A stretch of 64,000 nucleotides of DNA from the NCBI GenBank assembly GCA_964036295.1, contig OZ038464.1, forward strand, positions 26,330,508-26,394,507, read 5' to 3'. Shown here piece after piece: positions 11,204 to 24,667 of this stretch. Every line of letters starts with the position of its first letter. The first letter of the stretch is position 1. The notes beneath the pieces are model-generated. The model had not been told where the DNA came from. It did not search any database and saw only the letters and a list, made by a program, of their open reading frames with translations. This stretch comes from Plumapathes pennacea. Taxonomy: Eukaryota; Cnidaria; Anthozoa; Antipatharia; Myriopathidae. The translations under genes and the position numbers were made by a program.

Positions 11204-12430
11204 CCGTATATTTTGTCGTTTGATGCCCCGGGAACTGTGATGAAGGCCAAGTAAGATTATACTGTTATCTTTTCACTGGTTTTCAAAGCTATTTCAGAGT
11301 GCCTTCGTGCAAGATTGTGTCATCTGATTCCTGACATGTTTGCATAATTTCATTGACAGTCTCACACATGCTGTGAAGTTTTGTCGCCGCGTTTGTTGAC
11401 ACACTGTATTCAAGGATAAAATGTAACCGGGTTAAAATGCTTTTGCTTTTTGAAGGCTATTAAAGTAGAAAATATCCGGCCATTGCTTTCCAAATTAAAC
11501 AATATGTCTACTAGCGGGACCCCCGTAAGATACTCGCTCAACACAATCGGACTTTGTATTATTTAGTGATCGGGTTTGCTCGCTCAATAAAATCGGACCT
11601 TGTATTATTTAGTGACTTGGTTTCTTTTTTCTGTCAAAGATTTTAAAATCGTCAAACGCAGTTTGAAAAGTTGTTGTGTTCAAAATTGAATCCCTGCCAA
11701 AATTCACACGATTCCGAGACTTCGAAAGCGTGTAAACAAGCGAATCGCTTTGACGGTTCTAAATTTGGCACACATACACACACAAAAAAAAACAAACATA
11801 CACGTATGTGATTAGGATAAAGCATTGGCTGGAGAAATCGCGGCTTTTCTTGAAATTCATAAAAATTTCGGTTTCCAAGATCGACTTTGCTTGGCTTTCA
11901 AGCCTCGGGAGTATTCTGTAGTTGCGTGTAAATGTTTTCTCAGCGAATTTTGAAGTTCAGCTAGTGTCTACGAAAATTGCAGACTGTGCACGTTGTCTGA
12001 ACTAAACCAGACTGCCGTGTGACAAAGATTTTTTTTAGCGGCCGACTGGTGACGTCGCTACACAGCCGTGGTTTGCAAAAAAAATTTAAATAATCTCCGA
12101 ACGGAAAATAAACAAGAGTCCCGCTTTCCGAAAACCAACTACTGAGCGAGGGGATATCTGCGATTATCGTATTTCTAGTAGTATATTGATGCTTCGTAAA
12201 ATTTCATGAATGCCACTATTTTAGGAATTTAAAGCCGCTCACTACGCTCCTCCACCATGGACACGCATGTGATAAACATTCACGAGTCTGTACAGGTACC
12301 TTTGGGTAAAATAAGGCAGAAGAAAAGGAACTGTGCGAGTCGTAAATTGAGTCGCTTTGACGGCCAAAGAAAATGGCCTGAGGCGGCCAGCTAGGACTAC
12401 TTGGGAAATGAGGCCAAGGAAAGCCATAAA
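11204..12430. other. Intergenic, mostly featureless, one short tandem duplication
   Basis: A unit of about 57 bp around CTCGCTCAA(C/T)A(C/A)AATCGGAC, followed by TTGTATTATTTAGTGA, occurs twice between 11531 and 11627. Otherwise nothing recognisable. Confidence 0.45.
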
Positions 12431-12644
12431 GGTGATGTTACACTGGTCGATTTGCAACGACGATTTGCAACGATACGATGTTGCGCTAAAAATCGTTGAG
12501 GTGTAACACCCCATTGCGAACGATTTTTCGCGATGTTTGCAGTGCTGCAATGCGTTACAAGTTTTTGAAAGCGATTCAAAAACTTGCAACGGTGTTGCAT
12601 GAATTTGAAGCAAATCGGCGTTGCAAATCGACCAGTGTAACACC
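12431..12644. mobile_element. MITE with GGTGATGTTACAC termini, copy 2
   Basis: A foldback starting GGTGATGTTACACTGGTCGA and ending in the near complement TCGACCAGTGTAACACC. The interior repeats GATTTGCAACGA-type motifs in inverted order. It is related to 8414-8643 by the outer 13 bp only. Confidence 0.75.
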
Positions 12645-14812
12645 AGCTTAAAACCCCCAATACAAAACGCCCGAAAACAGAGACTAAACCACTCGGCACA
12701 TACCTTTTACATGTATCCTGTACGGCTATAAATGGGATAAAAACGCCGAAACGGCAACGAATCCTTCTCCCTTCCGAGAACGCGCCGTCACGGGACTTTC
12801 GTGTGAGTTCCTGGAAGACGATTAGAATATGACGTCACTCCACACTCCGCGGGCCTCGTCCTCTCCCCACGCTTCTCGATTTTTCGCTCGGTAATCGATT
12901 TTCTCACAATCAAAAAAACGCCTGTCACGCAGGCTAGTCACTGAATAAGGAACACACAGAGCTTAAACTTTTCATAAGCTATTAACCAATTCCACCTCAT
13001 TGCCACGAATCGAGTATACTGAAGTGGAACTAGCCCATGAACGTCGAGCTCCAAATTCACGGCCAAACTAAATCAAGTGCAAATTTAATTGAAACAAGTC
13101 TGTTGTTGCCAGTGAGCTCGTTGGGTGGTTTCGAGACCAGAAGAAACTAAAATGGAAAGTAATGACAAGACGAGACTCCCAAAAGAGACTTTCAGTTTCT
13201 CACCAGAAAAATATCATACAGTATAGAGAACTTGACTTTTGAAACCTTGCTCAAATTAAACCTGATTAAACTATAAATTGTCATTACAACACTCGTACAC
13301 TTGCTTCTTAAAGGTCGAGCGACTCTGCATTTTGAGCTTTGGAGTGAAAACGTTAAGCCAGCAAGAAAAGAGTAATGCGTGACTTATCTTTTTCATGCTC
13401 AGTTGATTTTGACAGTTTGACTTTGAACACTTATTTTTAATCAGAGGCCACGATAATCTAGCCTTCGCTTCAATACTCATGTACTGTACACTTTTTTAAC
13501 TATATGCGTTTCTTCTATGAGGCTTTCGAGTATTCCCGTTCCGTTACAAATATAGAATTGACAGCGAGGAAAGTAACACGAAACTTGCTGCTGCCGACGA
13601 AAGGAGGCAGCAACACTAATCCTGCTTTGTCCCCGAGCGAAGCGAGGGAAATAATCACGACGCTAATGCAGTAGTATCGCCTCATTCGGAGACTCCATGC
13701 GGGTCGCCATCTTGTGACGGGGGTGACGGGCATGCTCGTCGGGGAATTTTTGTTTTGATCTCTAAGAGGTACTAAAACGGGCGTGGCTCGAGTTTACTTT
13801 GAACCCTAAAAGGTACCAATAAATGCATGTTGAGAATTTAAGTTTCGATGCCAATAATGCTATAAAGAGGATATCATCAAGCACTTTATCCCTTGCCGTG
13901 TCACACAAAAATGTCAGCGTTTGATATTAAGCACCCTAAGCGGTACCAAAACCGTAATTTTGACCCCTAAGCGGTACTATCAGCATGCATCCCGTTCTTT
14001 TATATATGGGACTCCCCCGTGCTTAACAGCACATAGTATAAGATTGCGTAATCGCATGAGTACTCCCACTTTTTGACTATAGTTATAGTTGATCATAGTC
14101 GACCTGCATTCTTTTGTTAGCGCAAGAGATAAATTTGAAAAAAAAAAAAAAAAAAACACGTGGGTGCTGTGGACGAGACCATTTTTCCCTTTATTGATTG
14201 TAAATTGACCCCTGAATTTATCAAATGCGAAAGCAAAATGGCGGACAACAACGATGAATTCAGATTCCGCCGCCGAATGTTAGAGAGCGTGAATACAGAG
14301 CAAGTAAACCAGTCAGAAATATGTCAATTGCAGAGTGACAAAAAGACATGGGCAGTGAAACAATAACAGGGACGGAGAAATAAAGACGGCAAAAAAAACC
14401 ATAAACATAAACAAAAACAAGACAAAAACAAGCAAACAAAGTAAAAAAAAAAAGAAGTACGCAGACCAGCAATAGCAAACTGTATTTGACACAAACCTTA
14501 CAAATAATATATATTTTCCCCACTGTTAGCGCGAGGAACACTCAGTTTATGTGACAAGGGCTATGTACAACTAAAATGAAAAAGACTTCAAGAAAAAGTG
14601 TTTACATTTAGAAATTATACCTGAAACCGACGAAGAACATTGTGAAATAAGTGCGACGAAAAAGTTATATCCAAGTTATTTTCAACGCTTCTTCGCATCA
14701 ATCTTAGTCTCTTTAAACTTCATGTAAATTTCTAAAATACTACTTCCAAATTGGCAATTTTTGGAGGGCAGAAAAACAAGTTCACGAATGTACAGTACGG
14801 TATATAGGAATT
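12645..14812. other. SPAG6 3' flank with dispersed repeats
   Basis: No gene seen. About 13130-13260 (ACTAAAATGG..., CCAGAAAAAT...) is repeated at 57435-57565. About 13626-13735 (ACGACGCTAATGCAGTAGTA) is repeated at 5050-5140. About 13740-13980 has CCTAAGCGGTAC(C/T) motifs, also found near 58060-58110. A run of 18 A lies near 14139. Confidence 0.5.
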
Positions 14813-17800
14813 CTATGCAACTGGCTGATATTGTTCCACACGGTCAAGCAGGGTATCGTGATATCCAGGAGAGTAATATCTGAAAAATAATGAGAGGATA
14901 AAGTGAGCAGAAAACAACATCCGTGATATGACTCACTGCTTTACTACTGTACTTATATCTGGAAGCATGGATATATCTAATATACTAGACCGTTGTTCGT
15001 GTATTGTGAGAGCAGAGAGGTAGTTTCGATCACCTAAGCGGTGGTCATCTTCAAAGTCACGTAAAGATTCGACGTTAGAAGAGTACTCTGTCGAATGTAT
15101 CAGCGCACAAACTATCGACAACGACTGACAATGACTGTAGAGAACTGGTACACAAGCCTATAGTACAAGCATGCCGAAAACAAGACGCCAGCTGTAACTA
15201 TACCTGCACTTTACAAACAATAGTCTGCATAGCAAGCGTTTCCCCTCGATACAAAGAGTATTACGACGGCTTTTTCGATTTTGGCCGCGCGAAAATTGGG
15301 GCGAGGGCGTCGTGTTTGCGACGCCCCAATTTTCGCGCGGAAAAAAATCGAAAAAGTCTTTGTACACGGAAACGCTTGCGACGCAGGCTATACAAACGAC
15401 TGATACACGACTTCAGGTGAAACCGGCAAAAAACGGACGGATGAAAAGTTGGACCTTTAAACGCGGGGGTGCACTATATTTAAGGGGACACCCCACGGGT
15501 AAAACTTTTTTATTAGTATTAGATAGTTTTAGAATCCGTATCTTGCAGCCCACAAACCTAAACCTCAAACCGCAAGAAGTCACAGGTGCCGTATTTCTAT
15601 TGTTTTCAACACACACCGTAGGTAAGTCAAAGCAAGAAGCTCTTGTTATTTTAGAATTTGCTACTTTCAGGAAACAAGACGTATAAGTTATATCATAGCG
15701 ACTTTTTGCGGTATGCGAGCTGCAGTATACGGCAAACTTTAAGATATAAAATCGAAGTGTCATTGCTGTATAACACAAGTCACACAACGGGGAACACATA
15801 CAGCGCGTCGCTATACAGAATGAAGTCTCTTAGCTTAGGTTTCCAGGTCCCAAAAGCAAAGCTTTACCCTCAAGCGATTTTCCGCAGACTAAACAAAGAA
15901 AACACTACAGGAACCGCTTACCTGACAATTTCCTCGGGGTAGCAGTTGTTGATGGTATTGATGTACTCGTGCAGTGCACTGCCTGGATCGGCCTTGATTT
16001 CTTGCACTTTCTTCAGTCCTCCACTGGTCACAAACATACGCCTTGCATTGCTGTCATGAGGAAGGACCTTGGAAAACTGGCCCACCACGTGCTTCAGGAT
16101 GTTGGGCGGGGCGTCACTAAGGAGGGGCTCCAGGGCGACCAGATGTGTGCACTTCTGCAAGATATGCTTCAGCGCCCTCTTGGACTGAAACAAAAGCACA
16201 AGCCGTTTAGTTTAGTGGGGACTCCAATCTAACAAACGTTTGAAAGTAATCCCATAAAACGTGGAGGCTCAACGGTCGCTTGAGTTTATACAAGAATTAT
16301 AATTTCTTTGAAGTATAATTTTCAGACTGTGAACATCTCGCTCCATTCTCCGTACACATGGGTACACTCACTACACGATACAGCCTCTGGAGGAGGGACT
16401 GCTTGTTGTCTCAGTAAATCTCACATCATGGGGAAGGTAAGAACTGAGATAGCTGACACGACAGACGCTTTTCACGGACAAATACAAGGGCCTGTAACGC
16501 AGGCTAGAACTGAAACGGCACAAGTTATGTACTGGGATAAATCGTTGTGCAGCTCAAGATAAAATAATGAACGGAGATTTTAACTAACGCTATAAAATCA
16601 TACAGGTTGCACTAGGCTTCGTTTCAAAACAGTGACAAATTCAACTCAAGAAAAATATGATACTAAAGCAACTACAATTTTATTCAAAGTGACTGTATAT
16701 TATGTATTTTATCGCCACGCCGACACAAACTAAAACTATCTAAACTAGATAAAGTTATTACAAATACTAAACTGCATGTACATACCTGTCATTTTCGCTG
16801 AAACGGAAAGCAAAGCAGCAGGGCCCGGTTTTTTGAAAGCCGATAGTAAGTTAATCCAGGATTAACGAAATTCTTTCTGACAACCTCTCTGCCGATAAAA
16901 TGCAGGGTTTTGTTCAAATATGGATTTAAAAGCTTGTTTTAGCTGAATACGTATCAAGGAAATCGTTGCAGGACAAAATCTGCACATTTTCAGGCTTGTA
17001 AATGACAAGGAAGTTTACCTGATCCAGGATTAGCCTAATCGTGCTTTGAAAAACCGGGCCCAGCACAACAAACAAGTGCCTTAATTCCTGCTCACCTTGG
17101 TTTGTAAATCTTCAGAGCATGACGGGTTGAGGTAGAACTGCAGTAATCTTGGGAGGACATGTTCTGTAGCTACAGCCTTTGCATGGTCTGGAGTGTGGCG
17201 TCCAATCTGTCCCAAAGCCCAGGCAGTGGCAGCCTGCAATAGAAATAACAGGCGAGGATTAAATATACAGTCGAACTCCGCTATTTTGAAGTCCCACGGG
17301 ACACGAAAAAAAGTTTGAAATAGTGGGGTTTCGAAATAGCCGATAGTAAATGATCGAAAAATGTATCTTCGCGGATTTGGCTTGACTTCGAAATAACAGG
17401 GATTTCGAATTATCCGAGTTCAAAATAATGAGGTTTGACTGTACTTCAAGCATCACATTTGGGGGAGTGGTGTACTGGTACTGTTTGATTATTTGTTTGT
17501 TTGTGTGTGAGTGCAGCTATCTTGCCGATGACCATGATTATAACAAATCGCTGATGAAGATTTCCCGTATCTTACGGGAGTCCCGCTTGTAAGTGATTTT
17601 ATCTGAGGGCAGCAGCAGCACAGCTCGGTACCTGCACATGGTCCTCTTGGCCATCCTTGCTGAGAACAATGGCCAACTGTGACACACCCTGATGAAAGTG
17701 AGGCACATCAAAATTACCTGCTTAGGAAAACTACTGAACAATTACCAAATGAACGACTTTTTCAAGGCCTTCACTTCTTACATATTTTGTAAAAGCACTT

Positions 17801-20800
17801 TTTGAAGTAAGATAGCATCCCACTACCTAGGCCTCCCCTCCAAAAAAACCAAAGGCTTCAACAGGATCCTTTCTTTCATCCAATCTGTGCAACTAACTGG
17901 TAAGTACTTTACATGCTTTGTTCACAGTCTGTACTCTACTGTACATGTATATCAGGATAGTTTTATCAATAACGTGTTAAACAACAAATTTATAGTGTGC
18001 CTGTGTGACTAGAGGTACATATTGCTATAATTAGATAAACAGTAAATCAACTGAGGATTACTCACTTTTGATACAATCACAGCCATGGCCAAGTTCTCTG
18101 AGTGACCACTGACATATCCCAGCATCATGATCCCTGGAAGTTGGATGTTTCCTGAACGCTTGTGGTCTTCACCAACATAATCCACTACAGCAGCAACACC
18201 ACCCGCATTTACAATCAACTGGGCCAGCTAAAAGCAACAAACACAAAGATACCATGTAAGGTGAAGTGCAATATTTGGTCTAAGTACATGCCTCACAAAA
18301 TTGTACACTGTTAAGACGGAAAATTGATTAAGTCCTAGCTGGTACCAGTCGATTATTGGAAAAATTGGAACTTCTTCATTTTGAAGGTAAAATTTACGCT
18401 ATCATAAACTGTTAAATTCTAATATTGTTTATGCATATCTACTCAAACAGTAAGTATCATTCTCCAGAATTTCCTTCAATAAATACACTGTACAGTTGAA
18501 GCTCTCTGGGCGGACAATTTCAACTTATGGACATCTTTACCAAATCCTGTAGCTCAGTCAATTTCGGACAGTTCCACAGATATTAATGGACACTTTTTCT
18601 GCTTCCCAAAGGGTGTCCTGCTTCCCAATGGTAGCTTTAACTGTAGATGTGCTACCTTCATCTTGCAAGAATAAGGATTTATTACCAACCTCTGGAGTGT
18701 GCTTTGCTATCTCTCGGATGAGTGTTGCAACATTCTTCTGCACATATTCATCAGGATCTGTGATTATTCGCAATTGAAGATAACAAGACTTGTTACTTAG
18801 TATGAGCTGCGAATTATCTCTTGCTATTATATCATAAATTATCTGGGCCACCCAGTATTCAACTTACCTTTAAGACATGTAAGAACTGCAGGGAAGATCT
18901 CAGCTTCAACAACCATTTCTGCCAAATCCACAGAATGTTTTGCAATCTGGCTGAGAGCTGAGAAAACTTGGCGCTGAAACAGAGCATTCAGAAGTCAGTT
19001 CCTGGGTGTGATTTGTGACCTCCAAACATAAAGTAACTTTCAGTAATTCAGCAAAATTTCTGTTGTGACAAATTGTGTACAGTAAGTCATACTTGACCCT
19101 TGACACTTTATATTTTCTGCTTTCACTTGTTCAATGAGTAGGTAGATGCATCTATCAAGCTTTATACCTTCAGTTTTGCATCTGGGTTGAGAATCATCTG
19201 AGCCAGATGAGCAATGGCCCCAGCATCCACAACTGTCTGAGCAAGCTGAAAAAGTTCAACAATTTTTTTTAGAAAATTTGTCTACGGAATATTGTAAATA
19301 CTATGACTGACGTATCTATCTTACCTCGGGTGAATGTTTACAGATGTCACTGAGCGCTGAGGCAGAAATGCTTTTGAGTGATAACTCTGGTTCCTGTATA
19401 CACAGAACAAGCAGTGGCACAGCTCCTGCATCAACAACAGCCTGGGACAGTTCTGGCAAATAAAATAAGGTAAATACCAGGTAAGTATTTAACAATAATC
19501 ACATCAAATCACATCTCCAGGAAAGAAGCATCATTTTTACTATATCCTTTCCTATTACCTGAGTCTTTGCCCCTTCCCTCACCCATGAGCTGATGCCAAC
19601 TCTTGCCAACAAACAGCTGCTTGCAGGAGATCGATTACACTGTATGTATATATCATAGCTGAGCCCTCCCCACTTCCATAACTTGTACAATATTATCATG
19701 TAAGTCCCTACCTGCATTGTGTTTTGCAATGTATCCTAGTGCCCACGCAGCTGCCTCTTTTACTCCAGGATCAAACTCCTCCAGACAAATAACCAACGCA
19801 TCCAGCGCCCCACAGTCCACAACAGCCTGGAGAGAAATTACCCTTCATAATTAATCAACATTCTCACTTGACAACTCTGCATTAAACGCAATCACTTTAG
19901 AAATGTCAATTGTGTTGTCTGCATGCACTTCTTTTTTATATCTCACCTGGGCAAGCTCTGGAGAATGTTTTGCCACAGCTCTGAGAACAAAAGCTGCTGT
20001 CTTCTTGTAGAATCTCTGCAGATGAGCAAACAGGACATGCAATTTTAGATAAATCTCTCTTGACAAGTCTTGTATAGTCAGTATATATGGTAAATCAACA
20101 GTAGGCATGTCAGTGGACACAAATACATTGTATGCATGTATTAAGTGATTTGTCAACATCAACTGTAATAAAATGCTCTAATAAGCTTCCCTCTCTACAA
20201 GGTCAATTTTGCTCCCTCTCTAATAACCCCCTACCCCCTCACTCATCCTCTCTACAAGGTCAAGTTTTCAATTTTGCTCCCTTTCTAATAACCTACCCAC
20301 CCCGCCCCCTCATTCATTTCATCTTTGGTGACTGTGAGCACCAAAATTAGTAGAGAAACAAGATACATGTTGCAGCATTAGTTAGAGTTGCATTATTTTG
20401 TCTTGTTTTTCTCTACGAATCTACATTGGCAAACCCAAACCCCTCTACATGTACAAGGCCAATGTTTTAAATAAGCCTCCGTCTCCACAAGGTGCCGGGG
20501 CTTATTAGAACATTATTTTTATATGGTATAATAGGGCAGATCCAGGTTTCTGTGAAGGGTGCTCCAATTGGGAGGTTCAAAGATTCCCTGAAAGTATTTT
20601 TGAGTGAAAGTAAATATTCAGATCAGTAATTTTCACAGTATTTCATACAGTAAGCCCAAACCCCCCCCCCCCCCTCCCCCCTCTGCAAATCTATCACAGA
20701 GAATGGTGATCAGTAGTTAATCAACCAAAACACTATTTACTGCATTCATGCAGTAATAAACAAACTTACATTTTGCTCAGCCAGTGAATAGACCAGCTGT

Positions 20801-21675
20801 GGAAGAATATCTCCCTTGACGACAGCCTCTGCCAGATCATCATTATAGTTGGCCAGTCTACCCAGAGCCATGGCTGCTGTTTGCTGGATTGTCGGTACAA
20901 TATCTAACAGCAGAGGCCTTAACAAGGACATCACACCTGCACACAACACACAACAAAATTTTGAAATTATAACCATTAAACAATTAGTCACACTCATCAG
21001 TGGCCATCCTGAGGGGATATAAGCCCAGCTTGCACAATGTCGTGTACACTGTACATATACACCCCCTTCAGTAAATACAGCAGCTAAACTATCACGCTTA
21101 GCTCAAGGTCCAGTGCTAATAACAATGGAAATAACTTTGCCACTGCATGCAGATTTTACCACAACTAAAATTTTCTTTTGGACACAAAGCCAGCTCAATG
21201 TAGGCTGTCATGTCAATAAGTCTTAGAAGATGAAAAGCACGTCAGATTGAGACGAGATTATCGTTTATATACAGGAACGTTCTGCAGGAATAATAGTGAA
21301 GTAACAAATAGCTCTTGGTTGTACTGTATCTACACTCAGTGTATACAAAGAACACGACTTCGACTAGAACAAGATACCAACTGAACAGTTTAGTTCAACG
21401 TTACATAATACACGTCGCGATTAAAGTTACGGAATTAGGAGTCTTGCCTTGACAAGGCTTACTATTAGACTAAAAAGATTTACAAACCTGCATTCTGCAA
21501 CGTCTCGATGTTCTGTGGCTTTGTAGCATGTTCTGCTACGGTCTGAACGAACTTCGTCCTCGCCTTCTGATACTGTTCGAAAACTGAAAACGTAAGGACT
21601 GTGGTGAATAATTGCAGCGATAATATAGAACTTAGATTATCATCTCATACCTTGAAGAACTTGTCTTGAACTCAT
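14813..21675 (-). CDS. SPAG6: SPAG6/PF16, axonemal central-apparatus armadillo protein
   Basis: Complete 14-exon gene, 512 codons (human is about 509). Exons, in transcription order: 21675-21651, 21583-21488, 20936-20770, 20015-19947, 19826-19712, 19452-19325, 19245-19168, 18973-18868, 18757-18690, 18227-18066, 17688-17632, 17233-17096, 16184-15922 and 14879-14813 (stop TAG at 14815-14813). All introns are GT-AG and the frame closes throughout. The product starts MSSRQVLQVFEQYQ and is a stack of armadillo repeats with signatures such as AAMALGRLANYNDDLAEAVV, TLIREIAKHTPE and LPGIMMLGYV; it ends in YYSPGYHDTLLDRVEQYQ. The family (PF16 in Chlamydomonas) stabilises the C1 central-pair microtubule of motile cilia and sperm flagella. 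Introns hold several MITEs. Identification is close to certain. Confidence 0.97.
14985..15075 (-). mobile_element. Penelope-like terminal-repeat fragment, possible hammerhead core
   Basis: Inside the last SPAG6 intron. On the minus strand it contains TTGAAGATGACCACCGCTTA followed by GGTGATCGAAAC: a short hairpin (GACCACC with GGTGATC) closed by GAAAC. The same layout occurs twice in the palindrome at 50840-51265. The first C of the CUGA core is mutated here, so any ribozyme is probably inactive. Confidence 0.4.
15222..15391. mobile_element. Foldback MITE with GCAAGCGTTTCC arms
   Basis: The left part (AGCAAGCGTTTCC, CGATTTTGGCCGCGCG, AATTGGGGCG) is the complement of the right part (CGCCCCAATTTTCGCGCGG, GGAAACGCTTGCGACGCAGG). 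It lies in SPAG6 intron 13 and is non-coding. Confidence 0.7.
16822..17060. mobile_element. GGCCCGG-type MITE, copy 2
   Basis: 239 bp, beginning GGCCCGGTTTTTTGAAAGC and ending GCTTTGAAAAACCGGGCC, flanked on both sides by CAG. It lies in the SPAG6 intron between exons 12 and 13. Same family as 529-768 and 42310-42550. Confidence 0.85.
17268..17441. mobile_element. pogo/Tigger-like MITE
   Basis: The ends CAGTCGAACTCCGCTATTTT and AAATAATGAGGTTTGACTG are imperfect inverted repeats flanked by TA on both sides. CAG ends with a TA duplication are typical of pogo/Tigger elements of the Tc1/mariner group. It lies in the SPAG6 intron between exons 11 and 12. Confidence 0.65.
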
Positions 21676-22108
21676 TTTGACTTATTTCGAAGCTTTTTAC
21701 GCGTCTGATAACAACACTACACACACAGTCGCCTGGCGAAGATCTGTTTCCGTCGCGCGTTGCTATGAGACACAAAGAGCGTGCGCTTGACTTACCGCTG
21801 ACGCACTCGATGGCTGGCTCGCAATCGGTGGCGGGTGACGTTTTCTCCTGAAAAGAAATTTCTCCGAGTTCCGGCGAACTCAAGTCAATTATACTCCCGC
21901 ACTTACACTTCGTCCGGCCGGAAACGCAAGATAGTTGTGGCTTTTTTTCTTTCTTTCCTTTTTTTTTTTTTTTGTTTGTTTGTTTGTTTGTTTGTTTTTG
22001 CCATAAGTATGAATTATAAAGCGTCAAAAATTACAAGTTTGGAAATACGGCATACCTTTTAATAAAACGAATTTAAACTAATTTTGCCCTAAAAGACATA
22101 TTCGGGGT

Positions 22109-22140
<32 letters not shown>

Positions 22141-24141
22141 GTGAGGGAAAGGAATACAAGTAGCTTTCTGCGCACTTCATTTTATCGCGGCTATATTAGG
22201 GACCCGGTTACATGCGGTCCCTCTAACTAGCCTGCACAACAGGCGCTATTTTTTATGGGGAGCGCGCGCAAACGGGAAGGCGAGCCGAGAAAAATAATTG
22301 TCTCTATCTTGTACCAGACGCGGACAAGTACAAGTGCCTGTTGCGCAGGCTACCCCTAAACCCCCTACAACGTTGTATAACCAGGATTTTACAGTAGGCC
22401 ATTTCGGACAGAGAAGTGATCCAGAAAATCAAGGATTGTAGTCTTTTTAAGCATTGTTCTGTGAATAAGATGGACAACGTCCGTTAGCAACGTCCTTCAC
22501 CTGAATATTGGGTGCTCTCGACGCATTTTTTACCTACATAAACCGATCTCCATTTGACGTTTCCATGGCAATATATCACCATAACGTCAGACTATAATTA
22601 TAATCCAATCAAAAGAACTTTCATGAACTTGTCAATAGCTTTTGTGGTGCCTGTGCAAGCACGCGTTTTTGAAAGGAACGAAAAATTACTCTGGTTGACA
22701 GAGCATAAGTGGCTGATTAATTGAAATGTTGCGTGCTATGAGCCTTAAGGCAGCGAGTTAAGGAAATAACAGAGAATCAGTGTCAAAACCCATTCTGCTG
22801 GCCAGAGTCCTGTACAGATACAGAGGATTCTGCCTTGTGTGGCGATAGAACAAATCTCGTAAGTTGTATTGTTCTTTTATGATGCATTTTGTATAGGGAA
22901 ATATTTCACCACTGGCATGGGCAGCTTAATTTGATGGTATATTCATATTTCCTGTTTTAATGGGCAGACATGACATACAGCGCCTATTCTAACTGCTATT
23001 ACATCATTGAGAACGTGTCTGTTGTGTTTCGTTAAGCGTTATAGTGTTAAATCCATTTGTTTGACATCAGGTCTGTGTGTTTGGACTACAAGATAAATCA
23101 GTTAGAAGAGTGCAGTTACTTTTAACAACTTTGTTTACATTTACGAGTTTACACAATGGCTTCGCAGTCGACTGTACGTTATACTGATAAACACCAACTG
23201 CAGTATTGTATGATTGAAGCCGGTATGTTCGTTTATGTTTATGCACAAGGGTTGGCACGATGAGACAAGTAGACTGTCTTAGCACAAAACGACTAGTCAG
23301 ACTGTTATATAGCCTCGCAATTCTCTATTAGTTTGGTGCCTTTGCAAAAATTAATAGCTCCTAAAACAATTCGCATTGTAATACGTCAGCGCCTTTGAAT
23401 TGTGCGACATAAAAAGGACCATTGTTTTGGAAAGAGAACGAGTTTGGTCACATTTCTACTCGAGCACTCGTTCACTCTCAAACTAGTTTGAACTAACTGA
23501 TCACGACACTCCTAAAGTTCTCGTTTCTGATTTTTTTACTGGCTCCTCGATGGTCGTGCCTCAGTACTGAACGACTGTTATTAAGTTCTTCTATTCACTC
23601 AAATCGGTTTTCTTTCTAGTCTTCATGACAAAACCGGAAATTTTTGTTGTGCTCCAGTGTGCAGGACTTCTTTCAATTAGAATATCGTCACAATGAAGCC
23701 CTCTCTCGGAACGGAACAGCAACAGCCGCATCAAAAACAAAAAACATTCCTTTATTCAACGGTACCTTCCAAACTTTGCAATTGACTGCTCCAGGAAGGG
23801 CATCAGGGAATGACTGTGAAATTCGCAAATATCACGGGGATACACAAATATCACTGCGAGCCAGTCGGCATAATTAACATGAAATTGCAGGCAATCAAAT
23901 CACAGGCAGGACAGTCAAAAAATAAAAGTTTATGGACGACTGAACTCCCTCTTAAAATTCCGCCGAAGACTACTGGTAAACTAAATAACAAAACTACTCT
24001 TCTTTCTAACATATTGCTAAGTATATTGCTTTTACAAGCAAATAACTATTTTACTCTCCTTACTTGACACCATTAATAACTGATATTTCCAGTTTGTTTC
24101 ATTCTAGCTACAAACATTCTCAAATTGAAATTGAGAGCAAA
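21676..24141. promoter_or_regulatory. Divergent intergenic region between SPAG6 and CARD gene A
   Basis: The two start codons face away from each other across 2.47 kb, so both promoters should lie here. No individual promoter element is convincing. The region holds a homopolymer T/A tract near 21960, a (GTTT)n tract to 21995, a poly-G run (about 22106-22139), a small foldback (22228-22352) and otherwise unique sequence. A non-coding first exon of gene A could lie here but cannot be shown. Confidence 0.4.
22228..22352. mobile_element. Small foldback MITE with TAGCCTGC termini
   Basis: TAGCCTGCACAACAGGCGC on the left is matched by GTGCCTGTTGCGCAGGCTA on the right. Non-coding, 125 bp. Confidence 0.65.
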
Positions 24142-24626
24142 ATGGATGAGAAACATCGTACTGTTCTGCGGCATCATTGGTCGGACCTGCGGAAAGATCT
24201 GGAACCAAAAAAACTGTTCCCTTACATGGTGAATGTCTTGGATGAGTCCGATGAGCAGGAGATCAAAGCGCAGGGGACTAGAGAGGAGCAGGCGGACAAA
24301 ATGCTAGAGATCCTCCCCAGGAGGGGTCCCCAGGCGTTTAAGAGTTTCGTCAGAGCCCTGGAGGGCACGCAGCCGTTCCTTGCTCACCCGCTTATTAAGG
24401 AAACTGGTAAGGGAATACTGACTAAAGACACATGTTTTCAGCACTTGAGCAATTGCATAAAACACTAGGAAATGCAAAGCCCAAAAAGGACTCTGGCTTG
24501 CTTGAAAAAACTTTAACTGAAACGTTTACCCTATTGCAGATGCTTCACTTTCAAGGTTGCGATATTTTCGTTCAAGATGGCGAACTTTCGGTTTATGTCG
24601 GAAGCTGACGCCAAAAAAGAAAAGAA

Positions 24627-24667
<41 letters not shown>

